From Megamerina dolium (taxonomy: Eukaryota; Arthropoda; Insecta; Diptera; Megamerinidae), in the NCBI GenBank assembly GCA_963854835.1, contig OY978528.1, positions 58,970,761 to 59,034,760 on the forward strand: a stretch of 64,000 nt of DNA, in the 5' to 3' direction. This document shows, in pieces, positions 1 through 12,458 of this stretch (its first letter is position 1; each line of letters opens with the position of its first letter). The translations under genes were made by a program, and so were the position numbers. The notes under the pieces were generated by a model that was not told the DNA's origin, did no database searches, and saw only the letters and a program-made list of their open reading frames with translations.

Positions 1-545
1 AGTTTAATTCCCTCGACTTTGTATGGAAGACCCATGAAGGAGTGGGCGTGGCACACTGATTTTCTGCCATATTATTTCCGACCACCATGTTAATCTAAGT
101 CAATTATGGTTATTCTGGACAGAAGATTGTAGAAGTTACAGCTGTTTCAATTTCAAAGAAGTACAGACACTTTGTATGGGAGCTACGTTAAAAAGTAGGC
201 GTGGCTCACCCATTTTTGGCGAGGTTATATAGTCGTATAATATAACTCTATGTGCAAAATATTGTTGTCCCAAATGGTATATTAAGTGAGTTATAGCAAG
301 TTAAAGATTTTGAAAATTCCGAGGTTAGTCGCTTTGAATGCTTGGTGTGGGCGTGGCTATTGACCGATCATGCCCAATATCAATCCCCTCCGTACCCTTG
401 GATCATAGGTTACTTGTGCCAAAGTTCGTCGAAATAGCTCAATATTTACTCAAGTTATCGTGCGAACCAGCCAGGTGACAGACAGACGGACGGACGGACG
501 GACATCGTTAAATTGAAAATTTAAGCGACGATGATCACGAATATA
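1..545. repeat. Unclassified dispersed dipteran-type repeat (partial, runs off the left edge)
   Basis: The segment contains several 'gtgggcgtgg'-like blocks (near 45, 197 and 347), a short direct run of 'gacggacg' units at 484-503, and then AT-rich sequence. No coding potential is visible on either strand. Related 'gggcgtgg' blocks occur at 44053-44075 and 46193-46215, so it looks like a noncoding dispersed repeat rather than unique DNA. I cannot assign it to a named element. Its left boundary lies outside the window and its right boundary is approximate. Confidence 0.45.
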
Positions 546-1009
546 TATCTATGTCTATATCTCAGGAGATTCCTTCAAGTGGACACAAACATCTGACCGA
601 AATGAATATACCTTGCATATTGCATTATGCAGGGTGTAATTCTGCAACCGAACAAATAATTAACACACGATTTGAGGGACGAAAAGGGACCCATATAAGT
701 GGTCTGATTTGGCTAATCCATAACATTTATAATAATAATAATACTAAAGAAAATTTTACAACATATAAAGATAGATATGATCTTGCGACCGGTATGTAAA
801 TAAGAAATCACCATTTAGTTATATTTTGTGCAGCTAATATACTAATCATGAGCAAAGGTACGGAAAATGGAAAACTAAAGTACATGCATCTCAACAGTGG
901 AATTTGCGATAAAATTCGGCACCATGGGGTAAATGTCACTTATTGATTTTAGTAGTATAATGATGACTCTAATTTGTAGATATGCAGCAGAACTATTATA
1001 TAGGGTTTA
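546..1009. other. AT-rich spacer, no gene seen
   Basis: No recognisable protein or RNA. It holds a short AAT-rich tract near 729-745. It ends at a TA dinucleotide (1008-1009) that serves as the left target site of the adjoining mariner. Confidence 0.5.
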
Positions 1010-1834
1010 GTAAACAAAAATCCATTATTTTTGCATTAAATTGAAGGTTTTATTTAGCATAGTTAAAATTATCCGATTTAGGTCAAATATGCACCGTTTT
1101 GTTCGATCACTTGTTGCCATTTTGAAGGTAGTTTCATAATGCCACTCTTATAGCAACCCTCGTCCCTATTGGCAAAAAACTGGGACAGTCGATTTTCACA
1201 AGCCTCTCTTTTTTTTCACCAGCAAAATCATTTGTCATAGACAGGAACAGGTAGTAATCACTTGGTGCCTGGTCAGGACTATAAGGTAGATGCATAAGAA
1301 CCTCCCAACCTCGCTTGACGTTGTCGTAAGTTACCCAGTTTTCCATGAGCTTTTTTCGCGTTAACTCGTGTGGCACCCATACATTGAGCTTTTTTTTGTA
1401 TCCAACCTTATTTAAATGGTTCCAAACGGCTTGTTGTGCAATGTTTAGCTCCTGAGCATTAGCAACAGTCCTTACACGACGGTCAGACTCGACGATTTCC
1501 ATTATTTCATCGATATTTTCGACAATTGGGCTAGCATCTTTGACATCAAAATTACCGGAACGGAATCGACGAAACCAAAATTGAACGTGATTGGCTGTTA
1601 TAATATCAGGACCATAAACACTATTCACATTTTCAGCCATCTGGCTTGACTTTTCGTCTTTATCGAAAAAAATACGGCGTATTTTCTCATTACTGGTGTC
1701 TATCTTTGACGCGTGCTCCAACAATACTGAGTCCAGCAATTACAAAACTGCCTGAAAAGTCGTACTTATATAACGTGAGATACACATTACTAAAGCCATC
1801 CATTGGAAAAATAATGGATTACCTGATATATTAC
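1010..1834 (-). mobile_element. Mariner element A, copy 1, internally deleted, dead transposase
   Basis: Minus-strand frame 1134-1739 reads as a shortened mariner transposase. It has an N-terminal DNA-binding part (around NHVQFWFRRFRSGNFDVKDA), then WVPHELTRKKL, then a jump to WVTYDNVKR, and a second jump to GWEVLMH and PYSPDQAPSDYYLFLSM. Comparison with the copies at 12.5 and 56.2 kb shows that two internal blocks are missing, including the middle catalytic Asp region. Both ends carry 'aatccattattttt' as inverted termini. The left TA is 1008-1009 and the right TA is 1835-1836. The motifs fit the cecropia/mellifera side of the mariner family, but the subfamily is not settled. It is not functional. 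Confidence 0.85.
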
Positions 1835-1836
1835 TA

Positions 1837-3006
1837 CATGGGCTGAAAAGTCCCGAAAATTTTTAGTAAAAACAAGCGGCTTTTAGGCAATGTTTTATTT
1901 ATTCTTCAACATAGCTGCTTTCGAGAGCATATTTTCCAACAATTCGATGCCTTCATAATACACCTCTATTTCCCTGATGACTTCCTAATTCGATCTGAAT
2001 GTCTTTATCTAGAGCCACCGTTTGAGTTTCGGGAACAGATAATGGTGCCTGGGAATCAAGCCTGGAAAATATGGTGGATGAGCAACCTATTCGAATCGTA
2101 ATTGGTCCAACGCCTTCCCTGCTGAGTATTGCTTTGGTCAGCTTTCTTGGCTTTCCAGGCACTCTGTAGACTGTCTATTGGACTCAGGCGTATAGTAATG
2201 AATCAACGTTTCATCCATCGTCACAATACGTCGCAAAAAGTATGCTCGATTACTCTGGAACAACGCTATTGGCACCCATTGCTCCAATAGTTTTTTCATA
2301 TTCAAATCATCGTGCAAAATGTGTCTCACCCACTTGAGGGTCACTCGAGGAACCAACATATGCATTCTATCGGACAGTCAGGCAGCTCTAAAATCACTAA
2401 TGAATTTCTCGTTCCAATCTAAGTTGGTTTGGGAATGCTTTGCACTTCTCAATAAATTAGCAATGAGGAACTGGGTACCGGGACATGAGGGGCATGTAAG
2501 AAATGAAATCGCAGATTCGCTAGCCAAAAAGGGGCGCAGACACTCCTTTCATAGGCCCAGAACCCTTCTGCGGGATAAACAGTAGCTTCATGAACAACTT
2601 AATATGTGAAAAGGAAAAAAAGTAGTCTAACCGATTACTGGAGAGCCCAAGCAGGCACGCGGCAGTCGAAAAGATTCATTATCTCTGAACATATTAAGGT
2701 AGATACTACCTTGAACCTCAGCAGAAAAGACATCAAACTGTACACTGAACTACTAACAGGTCATTGTAAACTTAATTATCACATGATGAAAATGGGTGTG
2801 GTAAACAACGAACTCTGTCGACTCTGTCTTGAAGAGCAGTAAACAACAGAACACGTTCTTTGCAATTGCCCAACTGTGGATAGACGCAGAGTAAACTACC
2901 TAAGCAACGGATTTGTAGTTCCCAGGGACCTAGTTAAAGTCTTGAGATCTGCTAGTTAGGGAATAAGGCTGCACAAAAGATCTTCAGGTTGCGGTGCTTC
3001 ATAGCC

Positions 3007-3044
<38 letters not shown>

Positions 3045-3310
3045 CTCACCCATTCTTTTGAAATACCTACGCTCTCGGCTAACTCATGCAATTTCACTTT
3101 TCGATCACTCAAAACTATTCGATGCACTTGTTTGACGATGTCCACATTCGTAGCCTCTTTTTCGTCTTTCAGAGCTAGGTGCGTCTTCGGTGCTTGCGGA
3201 CCTATTTTAAATTGAGTCATTTAAAGTGGCAGATGAACCTCTCGCAATGAGTCATGGTCCTTTTCTAGTAGAGCCACCTATTAAAAAATCTCGGAACTTT
3301 TCAACCCATG
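1837..3310 (-). mobile_element. Mariner element B, interrupted by an I-type retrotransposon
   Basis: The ends are inverted repeats. The left reads catgggctgaaaagtcccga from 1837 and the right, read inward from 3310, gives catgggttgaaaagttccga (18 of 20 match). TA flanks both sides (1835-1836 and 3311-3312). Minus-strand fragments are mariner-like. 3044-3220 gives the helix-turn-helix part ending in SVGISKEWVR. 2138-2332 continues as VRHILHDDLNMKKLLEQW, then FLRRIVTMDETLIHYYTPES. The C-terminal third is deleted or scrambled (1953-2162). The reading frame is split by the insertion at 2333-3043. Without that insert the element would be about 760 bp, so it was already internally deleted. Confidence 0.85.
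2333..3043 (+). mobile_element. 5'-truncated I-type non-LTR retrotransposon nested in mariner B
   Basis: Plus-strand frames give an RNase H-like segment (ICILSDSQAALKSL, then NWVPGHEGHVRNEIADSLAKKG), followed by a C-terminal tail with a zinc-knuckle-like CRLCLEEQ...EHVLCNCP. The 3' end is a perfect run of twelve TAA units (3008-3043), a hallmark of I-clade elements. The insert is bounded by a 9-bp duplication, tctcaccca (2324-2332 and 3044-3052), that cuts the mariner codons between WVR and HIL. The reverse transcriptase and endonuclease are absent, so it is a dead 5'-truncated copy. In-frame stops are present. Confidence 0.88.
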
Positions 3311-3312
3311 TA

Positions 3313-6300
3313 TTGTACTAGTTTCCATTGCATTTTTTCATAATTGACATTACTATTCTTGATGCCTGAGTGATATTAGCGAAAATTTTGACTGTTAATG
3401 ATATCTCATATTTCTAACATATCTCAATGGGAGGTTAAGCTCTAAACTATAATATTATTCTTTATGCAATAGAATCTTACTTATAACATATATAGATATT
3501 TATGTAGAAATTTATATACACATTAAAAAATATTTCCGATCAATAGGGCTGTCAATCATTTTACATTTATCCTGTCGTTTTCAGTTGATTTAACATGCCA
3601 TTCATTTATATTCATTGATTGGCAATATACGTCCCTTGGTTCATTTCATAAAAGAGAATTGATGAATTTTTGTTTTATGAAATGTCATCAAAATAAGAGC
3701 ATAACATATACTTTAGTTCTGTACTCATATACATAAGTACATCCCCTATAAATATACAAAGCATATACGCATTGGTTTTATTATTCGGAAGCACCGAAAA
3801 TTCAATACCATTCGCCCTTCTTATGAATTTTAAGCGCGGTTGCAAGGCTTTTTTCAATGTCCTGCTGATTTAATATTGTACCCATTGTACTCCTCTTCAT
3901 AAATGATAATCGTTCATCTATTTATTCGTGCATTCATTCAATCATTCAACATCGCATATAAATTAATACAAATTTTCCAACATTCATTGTAATTATTATT
4001 ATGTAAATTTGGAGGGGGTTTCAGAGTAATTTTTTCTTCTTCTTCATCACATATATAATTTGCTGTGGGTCTGCCTACTTAATAAGAGCAAAAAAGAAAG
4101 TAAAAAATAAAAAATGCATACATATTTAAAATAATTACCGACGAGCGCTTTTATATGCTACAGGGAGAGTCGTCCCGTACCTCCTGCAACAACTTTTCGA
4201 AATTATTGTAAATGTCGTCATTCGTCCATAAAACGTAAGGACAATAATAACAAGCAAAACAAACAAACAAACAAAAAATATTTTGCTGATAAATCATAAA
4301 ATCACCGCATGTAAATTTTTCACTTATACAATGATATACGCTAGCACACAGTGAACATTTCGACACAGATTTGTTTTGCCAACCAAAGAAGTAACCAACT
4401 TAGTGCCATGGCAAGTCAAAGCAAAGACCAAGTGTTGACAAGCAAATTATGCTTGCGGTACAAAAATGTTCTCTGCTCTACAATGCTCTCAATGATGGCG
4501 ATGGCGGTAATGGTGGCGCCCTCTTAATGGCAATGAGAAGAATGACGATTCGTGTGTTTGACATTAGACGTTGCGCCTACTTTTACATCGTTGATGGTAT
4601 TGTTGTTGCTGTTGAAATTATGGAAATTTATTAATGTCATAAATTCTATTTTTTTTTTTTTCCTTTTACGTTTCTACGCTTAGAGGGTATCGCAAATGAG
4701 TCTATGATGGCGATTGCGTTCGTAATGTGGGTGTAGCAATATGGAGAAGATAAGGCAACGGGGAGAAAGAGAGAGAGAGCCTGAAAGTAGTAGAGTAATA
4801 TTAACGAGGCATAATTTTTAGCATGTTTAATGTGTCGTGCAAGCCCAAAGTCGATGGTATGTCAACAGTGCGAAGTGGTGTCTGAGCAAGAACTCTTATT
4901 AATGTACCTATGGGTGTATGTACCTACGTCCGGAAACAAACTCTGTGATTGTGTTTGTGATAACAAGCATGCCATGGAAGCAGTATGTTAGGCGTGAGCT
5001 TTTATGTTCAGATCACAAAAACATATACACATCTACGAAGGCATGGAGTGATATATTCCAAAGGTGGGCAAATTCAGAGGGTTTCAGAGCTGCGTGTCGC
5101 TCTTGGTTGAGTCAGGAACAGCTCTTAGTGGATATTTAGCAAACACAGTCGTAGAGAGACACACAGAGAGAGAGAGAGAGAGAGAGGGAGAAAGATAGAG
5201 AGACGGCGAAAGACAGGCAGTGAGAGCATTCGTAGATAAAACCGAATTTTTGGAGGTAGTGGAACAATGGACCAAGCCAACATTTTTATCGAATATCTGA
5301 GCAATATCGCCGTGAATACAATCGTTAAACTTACGTATTTTCAAGACGTATATATTATTAGATTGTTCGTTTGAAAAAGTCTATCATTTATTGAGCCAAT
5401 TTTTAAGGATACTCAATAAATTTGGACGACGGATTGGATTGGATTTATAGTTTGTTCAATATTTCATTGCATGCAGCCTAAATTATATATCACAGAATGT
5501 AATTCTATAACTTTGGTGTCATTTCGTCAAATATAAGGCATGAAAAACTGGAATACGGCTCTCATTGTCTTTATATATCCCCACCTCTGGTGTATACAAA
5601 TGTAAGTATGGCTTGTCTGAGTATACCATTGCCAATGTCAATGTGTTTTTAGTCTGTCCTTTATGAGCAACGTAATATTTGCTTCCGTGATAGTATTCAT
5701 GGTTTTTTACTTTTGTTTTTCGTTTTTTATTTTTCATTCTTATTTTAATATTCAACAGTTTTGTTTAGTGTAAATATTTTAAATAGCACATTTTGATGTT
5801 TAAATTATTTATGCTGATAAGTAGGTATGCATATAATTTCATTTCATTTTATTTTGATTATTTTTGTGCTGATTTTGATAAAGTGAAAGTATTTTAGTAT
5901 GGAAGAAATGTTGTTTGCATTAAATTGATTACGACTCGTGAGGGAGAAAATTTACATTATTTTAAATTAAAATACGTTTTAAGAAAACTGAAATTTAAAA
6001 TTAAAATGTAATTACTTTATTTAAGGACACGTCATTAGTTGCAGTGATTTTTATTCAGGATTAGGAATTAATTTATATTAGTGCATGTAAGATTTTTGGT
6101 GAATAGACTCGAATAAGGATAAAACAAATTTTAGCTGTTATCGAATTTTTCCCCCATAAGCAGATTTTAAATAAATGTTTTATTTAAGGAAGCGAAAGAG
6201 AAAGATTAAAAGAAACATTTTGTATTGAAATTCTGAATTAAGGAGAAAAGGAGGAACATATCATTTGTAGTGGTAAAATTCAATGAATTCCACTTATATC

Positions 6301-6655
6301 TGAGGAAAAATTCTACATAATGTTATACAGAAATCTACAAGATGAGTTTCTGTTGTATTCTGCACAGTTAACCTCGAAAATTATAGAAGTGTGCCTGTTG
6401 AAATTCTTTGCTTGCTGAGCTCTATGTTTTAGTAATTGGCTTCTGTTTTGCCACCCTTGCACCAAGTAAATTCCATAAAATCAGAAGAAAAGTTCAAAAA
6501 CCCAAAGGAAATTAATATAACGTTTCATTAAATTGCAACTGGTTTGATTTTTATATAATTTTGGGGCTATTTGTTGAATACCTGCTGCCCTTCTGTTTTA
6601 AGCTAGGCTTCCCTTGGCAATCTGGCTCTACCAAGGGTGACTTCTACTACCAAAC
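3313..6655. other. AT-rich intergenic DNA with simple repeats
   Basis: I see no gene or recognisable mobile element in these 3.3 kb. It holds a GA-rich microsatellite (about 5154-5215), ATGGCGATGGCGG-like triplets near 4493-4520, and long A/T tracts. Open frames here, such as 4918-5139 and 5519-5755, are short, compositionally biased and match nothing I recognise. Confidence 0.5.
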
Positions 6656-7250
6656 TACTCGTGCACGTCACCTACATGCCAAAGGGCGCAAAGGAGCGCG
6701 AATTTTTTTTTTACTCAGACAGCCAAGCTGCCATTAAATCTCTCTCCTCATGGGAGTTCTCCTCAAAACTAGTCACCGAATACTTACTTAATTTCTGCCC
6801 AGAACTTTTCTGCGGTATGATAGAAAAACATCTCGACAAATACCTACTACAATGGACAAATTCGACAGGTCTCAGCCAAGCGAAAACCCACATCAGCTTC
6901 GATGCGGCTTTTGACAGAATTAGTCTTAGCAGAACAAATTTACGCCTAATAACCGGCTATCTCTCAGGACATAACTGGTTAAAATACCACCTCCACAAAA
7001 TGGGACTATCCTCTGACACGGAGTATAGACTCTGTCTGGAGGAGGATGAAATATCGTTCCACATCTTTTGCGAGCGCCCGGCCTTGGCCAAGCATTGCCT
7101 CAAACCCTTTCAGCTGAGTTTCTTAACAGCAGCTTCAATCATCAAAAGTTCGACAAGATAAATTCTATCTTTCATTAAAAAGGTAGAACAGATTCTAGTG
7201 TCGTAGACCGGCTTGGGTACAAAATAACTCATTTGGTCGCAGTACCCGAA
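6656..7250 (+). mobile_element. I-type non-LTR retrotransposon fragment (RNase H remnant and C-terminus)
   Basis: A plus-strand frame (6637-7161) contains FYSDSQAAIKSLSS, an RNase H motif, followed by residues typical of the I-clade C-terminus. These are SLSRTNLRLITGYLSGH, LKYHLHKMGLSSDTEYRLCLEEDE and then FHIFCERPA, a degenerate Cys/His knuckle. The stretch between the RNase H start and the tail is shortened: the WVPGH block seen at 2.5 and 9.6 kb is missing. The 3' boundary is unclear because no clean tail or target duplication is visible. Same family type as 2333-3043, but not the same subfamily. Confidence 0.75.
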
Positions 7251-7474
7251 ACACTTGTGGTTGTCCCTCAGAGGTATCAGCCGTAGGGCTCATATCCTCT
7301 AACAGACCTCGGTCTGGTTTCGCGTGGTCCACTTGATGAAGAAGGATTATGTCCTTGCTCCAACATCACTCTGTCTTTTGGTTGATTGATTGATGGGAGC
7401 ACCATTATTGGGGGAAGATAGGGGGTATTTATGTTCACAACAAATGTTACTGTTGTTAAAGGGGGTCAGTCATG
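7251..7474. other. Moderately GC-rich stretch, no gene seen
   Basis: It may be the 3' noncoding part of the retrotransposon fragment on its left. It contains no frame I can recognise. TGATTGAT repeats sit near 7382-7393. Confidence 0.3.
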
Positions 7475-7605
7475 AATGTTACAGCTTTAGAAACGATTTC
7501 TAGAATTATTTGTCGATTTTCAAAATATCTGAAAATCGTCAAATAGTCGCAAAGGTTTCTAGGAAGTGACCCTAGAGAGCTATACTATAAGACCGACCAC
7601 TACGA
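7475..7605. repeat. Short inverted repeat related to the foldback-like family
   Basis: Perfect 9-bp arms, cgattttca and tgaaaatcg, surround a 7-nt loop near 7513-7537. The similarity continues outward: the left side reads, on the minus strand, like the unit 'aaatcg..ctctagag', and the right side reads the same unit on the plus strand up to 'gaccctagagagct..accgacca'. The unit matches those at 18.6, 49.6 and 62.1 kb. Noncoding. Confidence 0.6.
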
Positions 7606-8879
7606 AGTTTTCCTTCTACAACTAAAACTCAAAAGCAACAAATTCTTACACGTTGCTGTTGATATTCACTGGCTACGCTACTATAAACTGAATACTACAG
7701 TATATTTCATTAACTCTATACTCTTCAACGTCAGTCATAACTCCATATTTATGTCAATTAACTTCATTAGTGTACTTATGCGAGTATGTATCATTTGAAT
7801 TTGTCATTTCCTGGCATCACTCAATATTTTTACACAATATATGTTCATTTCTTTTCAATCATCCTCCCTCTTATGTTCATCGAACTACACTCATAGAATT
7901 TTTTTATACATAGGCATGTCTGCGATTTAAGTATATGGTACACATGTAGTATACTGCCAATCTACATGTCAACGTATGTAACTTGAATATCATATCTTCT
8001 GTATTGACAGCATTTTCTTATACTGCTACTGTTGTTCTGCTTGCCTGCTTGAATGGCTGCCTTCCACATGTCTGACAATGACACCTCTTTAATAGCGGAA
8101 TGCATCAATATGTAGGTATTTATGTACAATATGTATACGTAGTCATGAATGTGTGCATAAAATAAGAAGAACAAGTACAACGAAAGTAAAGGAAAATAAT
8201 ATTGTATAACAAGCATGTGGTTGGCGCTTTGGCAATATGAACAACCAACGTATCAGCAGCAGTAATAATAATAATAATAATAATAACAACAAGTTTAAGG
8301 TACTTAGAATTCCATTAATTTTTTACTACACACACATATTTGTCGTATAAATACGTGTGGGTGTGTGTGTGTGAGAATATTTATATTTCAATCCCCAGTG
8401 TTTTTACCATGAATGTATAAATATATAAATACACACACAAGTACGAGTATGTGCCACCATCATCATCATCATCATCATCATCATCACTGTTAAATGTCAA
8501 TCTTTCAATTTCGTTTGAAAGCTCATTCAAAGGAAAATCAAAGTCAAATGCAACATGTTTTCTTCTCTACTTGATGATGAACATTTATCATTACTTATTT
8601 GGTATTTATTTTTAAATATTTCTTTTCTTAAATTTCTCATGTATTTTTCAATTTATTTTTAGAAGAGGCAAATAAATGAGCCTTCAAACGTACGTACTGA
8701 ATGTTACTATATGAATTTTATTTTATATTTATTAATTTATTTTTAAAACGTTTCATATTGCTCATATAAACAAAGTGCTAGTGGAAGCACTGGCTATGAA
8801 TTTATTTATTTATTAAAAATATGGTAAAAATTAATGTATTTATTCCAAAAGTCAATGACTGAAAACTGGAACATATTTT
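7606..8879. other. AT-rich spacer with four microsatellites
   Basis: No gene is recognised. Simple repeats are (TAA)n at 8263-8286, a (TG)n tract around 8355-8372, (CA)n near 8432-8439 and (CAT)n at 8458-8486. Confidence 0.5.
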
Positions 8880-9075
8880 GTGAACTTTATGAAAACTAAG
8901 CCTCTTTTTGCTGAAGCTGTTTCGTCGCCTAGCAAACAAAGGCGACAACTTGTCTCTTCAGATACACCCATTTTGTGGAGGTGATATTTGAGAGTAGCTT
9001 GTGGTAAGTAGAATATGAGAATATGAGAATATGAATTAGGTTGAGACCTTTAGCTCGCGTGAGACCAGCGTTTTT
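8880..9075 (-). mobile_element. I-type non-LTR retrotransposon C-terminal scrap
   Basis: The reverse complement translates as LPQATLKYHLHKMGVSEETSCRLCL with DETA after it, the same C-terminal Cys-knuckle segment as at 6.95-7.06 kb. Upstream on that strand, GLTRAKGLNL-like residues fit the preceding part of the protein. It is short, has frame breaks, and shows no tail or target duplication. Confidence 0.65.
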
Positions 9076-9504
9076 GCCCCAGAAACAATTTCGGAGGTTT
9101 TTTGCACAGTCTTCAACGATTAAACACGTGGATCCTTAAGTATAGTCCTGGACAAATGTAATGAAGTATAGATCACCTTCTTACTAATTCATCTGGAATC
9201 TCAGTTCCATTAATTCCACGATGCCCGGAGAGTCTACCATAAGTCTGTGTAACTTTATTTAAAGCAGACACACTCTATAGTATCCCAAAGCACATAGCTA
9301 CAAGTTTATAGAAATAGTCCCAAAAGTCAAAAGTCAAAGTGGTAGACTACACCTTTTAGACGTTTGTCAAGGATTATTTTTTTACAAGTAGCAAACGTAC
9401 AAGTCATAGCCTAGAAGATACTCGACTAGAAACCAAGAGAGATGTTTACTTTGGTGTTTTGACGAAATAAATGCACGTACACCAGTGCCATCAACCATCT
9501 TGGA
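9076..9504. other. Spacer, no gene seen
   Basis: Nothing recognisable. It lies between two I-type fragments of opposite orientation. Confidence 0.4.
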
Positions 9505-10140
9505 GCGATTATTCCTCAAAGCTCTTAAAAGCTACACATTCACATCAAAAGTCCTCACAGAGTGTAACAATGCACTCAACAAACTGGCCATCCACAATCA
9601 AGTCTCTATGATCTGGGTGCCAGGACATGGACGACAGGAAGGAAGGTAATGAAATTTATGCCAAAAAAGGGGCTGAAGGGCAATTTATCGGTCCAACCCC
9701 GTCCTTTAGCTTCAATAAAAACAACATAAAAAAGGATACCAAGAAATGGATCCAACATAAAATCAAAGAATATTGGAATAACACTGGTGGTCTCAACCAC
9801 TCCAAAAAATTCCTGAGCTTTGATGCCGAAAGAGCAAACACCGCTCTTTCCTTAAACAAAATAATCTTAGATTACTATCCGGAGCACTAACGGGGAACTT
9901 CGTGGCACACTTAATCACAACCTGTGATGCACTAGGCCACAGGAGGCACAAAATCCTAGGTTCATACCTACTAGAAGATGAAGATCTTCAAAAGCTCTCC
10001 GATTGAGCTGGCTCGATTCCTCTATATATTAAATATACTAAATATCTAAGTATAAAGGGGTGTACAATAGACAAGGTTCGTCGCAGTGCACAAAGGCTGT
10101 AGCCTAACCCGTACTAACATTACCATTACCATTACCATTG
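9505..10140 (+). mobile_element. I-type non-LTR retrotransposon 3' fragment with TTACCA tail
   Basis: The plus strand reads FLKALKSYTFTSKVLTECNN, then SMIWVPGHGRQEGNE, IYAKKGAEGQFIGP and KWIQHKIKEYWNNTGG. These are the distal RNase H and C-terminal part of an I-type ORF2. The frame is broken near 9890 and continues in another frame (LLSGALTGNF, then DALGHRRHKILGSYLLEDEDLQKLSD). The 3' end is a short tandem tail of ttacca units (10119-10138). Inactive and truncated. Confidence 0.72.
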
Positions 10141-12458
10141 ATTACTGCGGCAGACATTCTTCAGATGAATGAATCTGTAAAGATGACCAGCCTAAGGCCA
10201 CAGCATATATTGTTGGTATATAATTTTGAAGTAAATCACTTGGGAACTTGATCACCGCCGATTTTATACTAAAATGGTTTACATCTTCTGTGAGTGATTT
10301 TAAAGTGAAATAACTCCGAACTTATAAAATTTTTTTAAATATCACATTGCAAATGTAATATTTACTCTATTTTCTTGCCATATCTTGTGATAAGTATTGG
10401 CTGAAGAAAAAAATATTGAAGTGCAAACATTTTCCAAAGAGGCATTTATATTTGATATTTTAATTCGTTTTGCTATGTATAACATAGGGAATTTCGGGGT
10501 ACTAAAATGGTCCGGCCAACCATTTGGTTTACCTTGAGTTAGAGTTCATTGAAACAAATCGAATTCATAGTTCCATTGGATTCCGAACTATTCTCAATAG
10601 AAGGTCTTATAATATTAAAGTATTCTGTTGATTGTATTGATTTGACCTTGGCCAAATTTCATTTGAACAAGTTCAAGACATGATTCTATTTGAGTGGTTT
10701 TTATTGGTTTTCGAATGTTAAAGGGTTCCAATGAACTTTTTGGTTTAACCTGGGCGTATATTATAGTACGTTGAAAAAAAAAAAAATAGTTGCCAATAGT
10801 TGTTTATATTACAGCGCGATATCATGAAGAGAGTAGTTATAATGAATTTTTTTAATATTAGCAAAATTTTGTTATTAACAATTTAACGTACTGTTATGTT
10901 ATTTCAAACATCTTTTCCATATGGTTTGAATAAGGGCGTTAATGAAACTACCCAGAAATCATATTAGTGTGAAGTCTTTTATATCTACAATAGTAGTGTA
11001 CATTTTAATAATAGTTAAATATGAATTTGACACCGCAGGAGAGTTTGTTGGTCGTTTGGAGTGACCACTTAAAAGCATAATTAGATACTTTAGAAATAGA
11101 GAAATGTACAAAATTAAAGACTTCAGGGAATACTTTACTCCAAATTACCGGGAATTTTCTTTTCTTCTTTTTTGCTGTAAGAGAAATACACTTTTTGAAG
11201 TGGTAAACAAAGGCGTGTTGCAAGCGAACACATGCTGCTCATGCAGCACGCATATTTATACGAGTATAGTTATACTTTACAATGTGTAAAGTAGTACTCG
11301 AAATGAGTGCAGTTACAAAAAAATACAATAGAAAGACAGAAAGGGGACACTCAAAAGGACCATGGGCGGTACAATTTAGTTAAGCATTTATTTCTGTTTA
11401 ATTCCAAATCTATTACATAGACATAATGACGCAAACCACATGCTGTGCTGTGTTGCATGCAACAAATAAGAGTGCACTCACTGTATATATTAAAAGGCGT
11501 GACAATAATGCATTTTTCAAAATACAAAAACTAATACAAATCATATTGTTTTCTGTTGTTTTAACGCTTTTGAAATGTTGCGCATTAATTTGCATTTTTT
11601 TACGCTTCTCACTTAAAATTGCCATTCAACAAATGACAAATCTAAAACATATGTACGATGTGCAATGAACAAATGTGTTGGTTTGAATAAGCATATGACT
11701 TGGGAATTGAATTTTATGACATTTTTTGTTGAAATGCACTTTATTAGTTTTGTTGTTGTTGTTCTTATTATTTTTTTTTGTGCAAATGATTTATGCATTC
11801 ATTGCTTAAATTTGCTTTTTAAGCGTTCGCTACTAATCAATATGTATATGTACTATATGCCCTACAACTAATACTTTTTCAGTTAGCAGATATTCTTCGC
11901 TATTGTTGTTGTTGTTGTTGCTATTGTTGTAAAATTAATTTACATATGCATCACAATTCATATGGCATAGTTGCATAGTTGCTTTTGACATGCGACATGT
12001 GTTGACAGTAATTGAAGTGTGACACATGAATGGTAGAGTAAGCAAACTTACATACATATGTATACTTACATGCATATGCATATGCATGTGTATGATGAAT
12101 GTACGTACATTGCCATGCAGGATGAACAAATTAAAATCTGTTGAACAGATTTTCTACAAAATGTTCATATTTACACATGACTATGTGTATCTATTAATAT
12201 TAAGGAGGGGGGAGTAAATATATTCGGAATGATGAAATCATAGGTATAAAATAAGCACCCATCATTTGAAAAGTGCAAAGTAAGTAAACAATTTTAATTC
12301 AATTTATTTTTATTTATTTCTATTCTATTTTTCAAGGCATTTATTTTGGACTCATCAAAGCCATATATCTAGGATTTTCTTGAAATTTTGGCTCAGAATA
12401 ATGTACAGAATACTTTATTTTGCCCTATTGGAGGCATAAAAAATGTTCACATAATCAC
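10141..12458. other. AT-rich intergenic DNA, no gene seen
   Basis: No recognisable coding sequence. It includes a GTT-rich triplet tract (11902-11922) and a 22-bp perfect palindrome centred on CATATG at 12068-12089. Overlapping open frames on both strands at 11.0-12.2 kb are AT-driven and unconvincing. Confidence 0.45.

Noticed and set aside
484..503. GACGGACG run as a CRISPR or minisatellite
   Set aside because: Only a few 4-bp units without spacers. It belongs to a dispersed dipteran-type repeat.
4449..4634. Small open frame with a Gly-rich segment
   Set aside because: The Gly run is from GGC-type triplets; there is no start context, homology or neighbouring exon.
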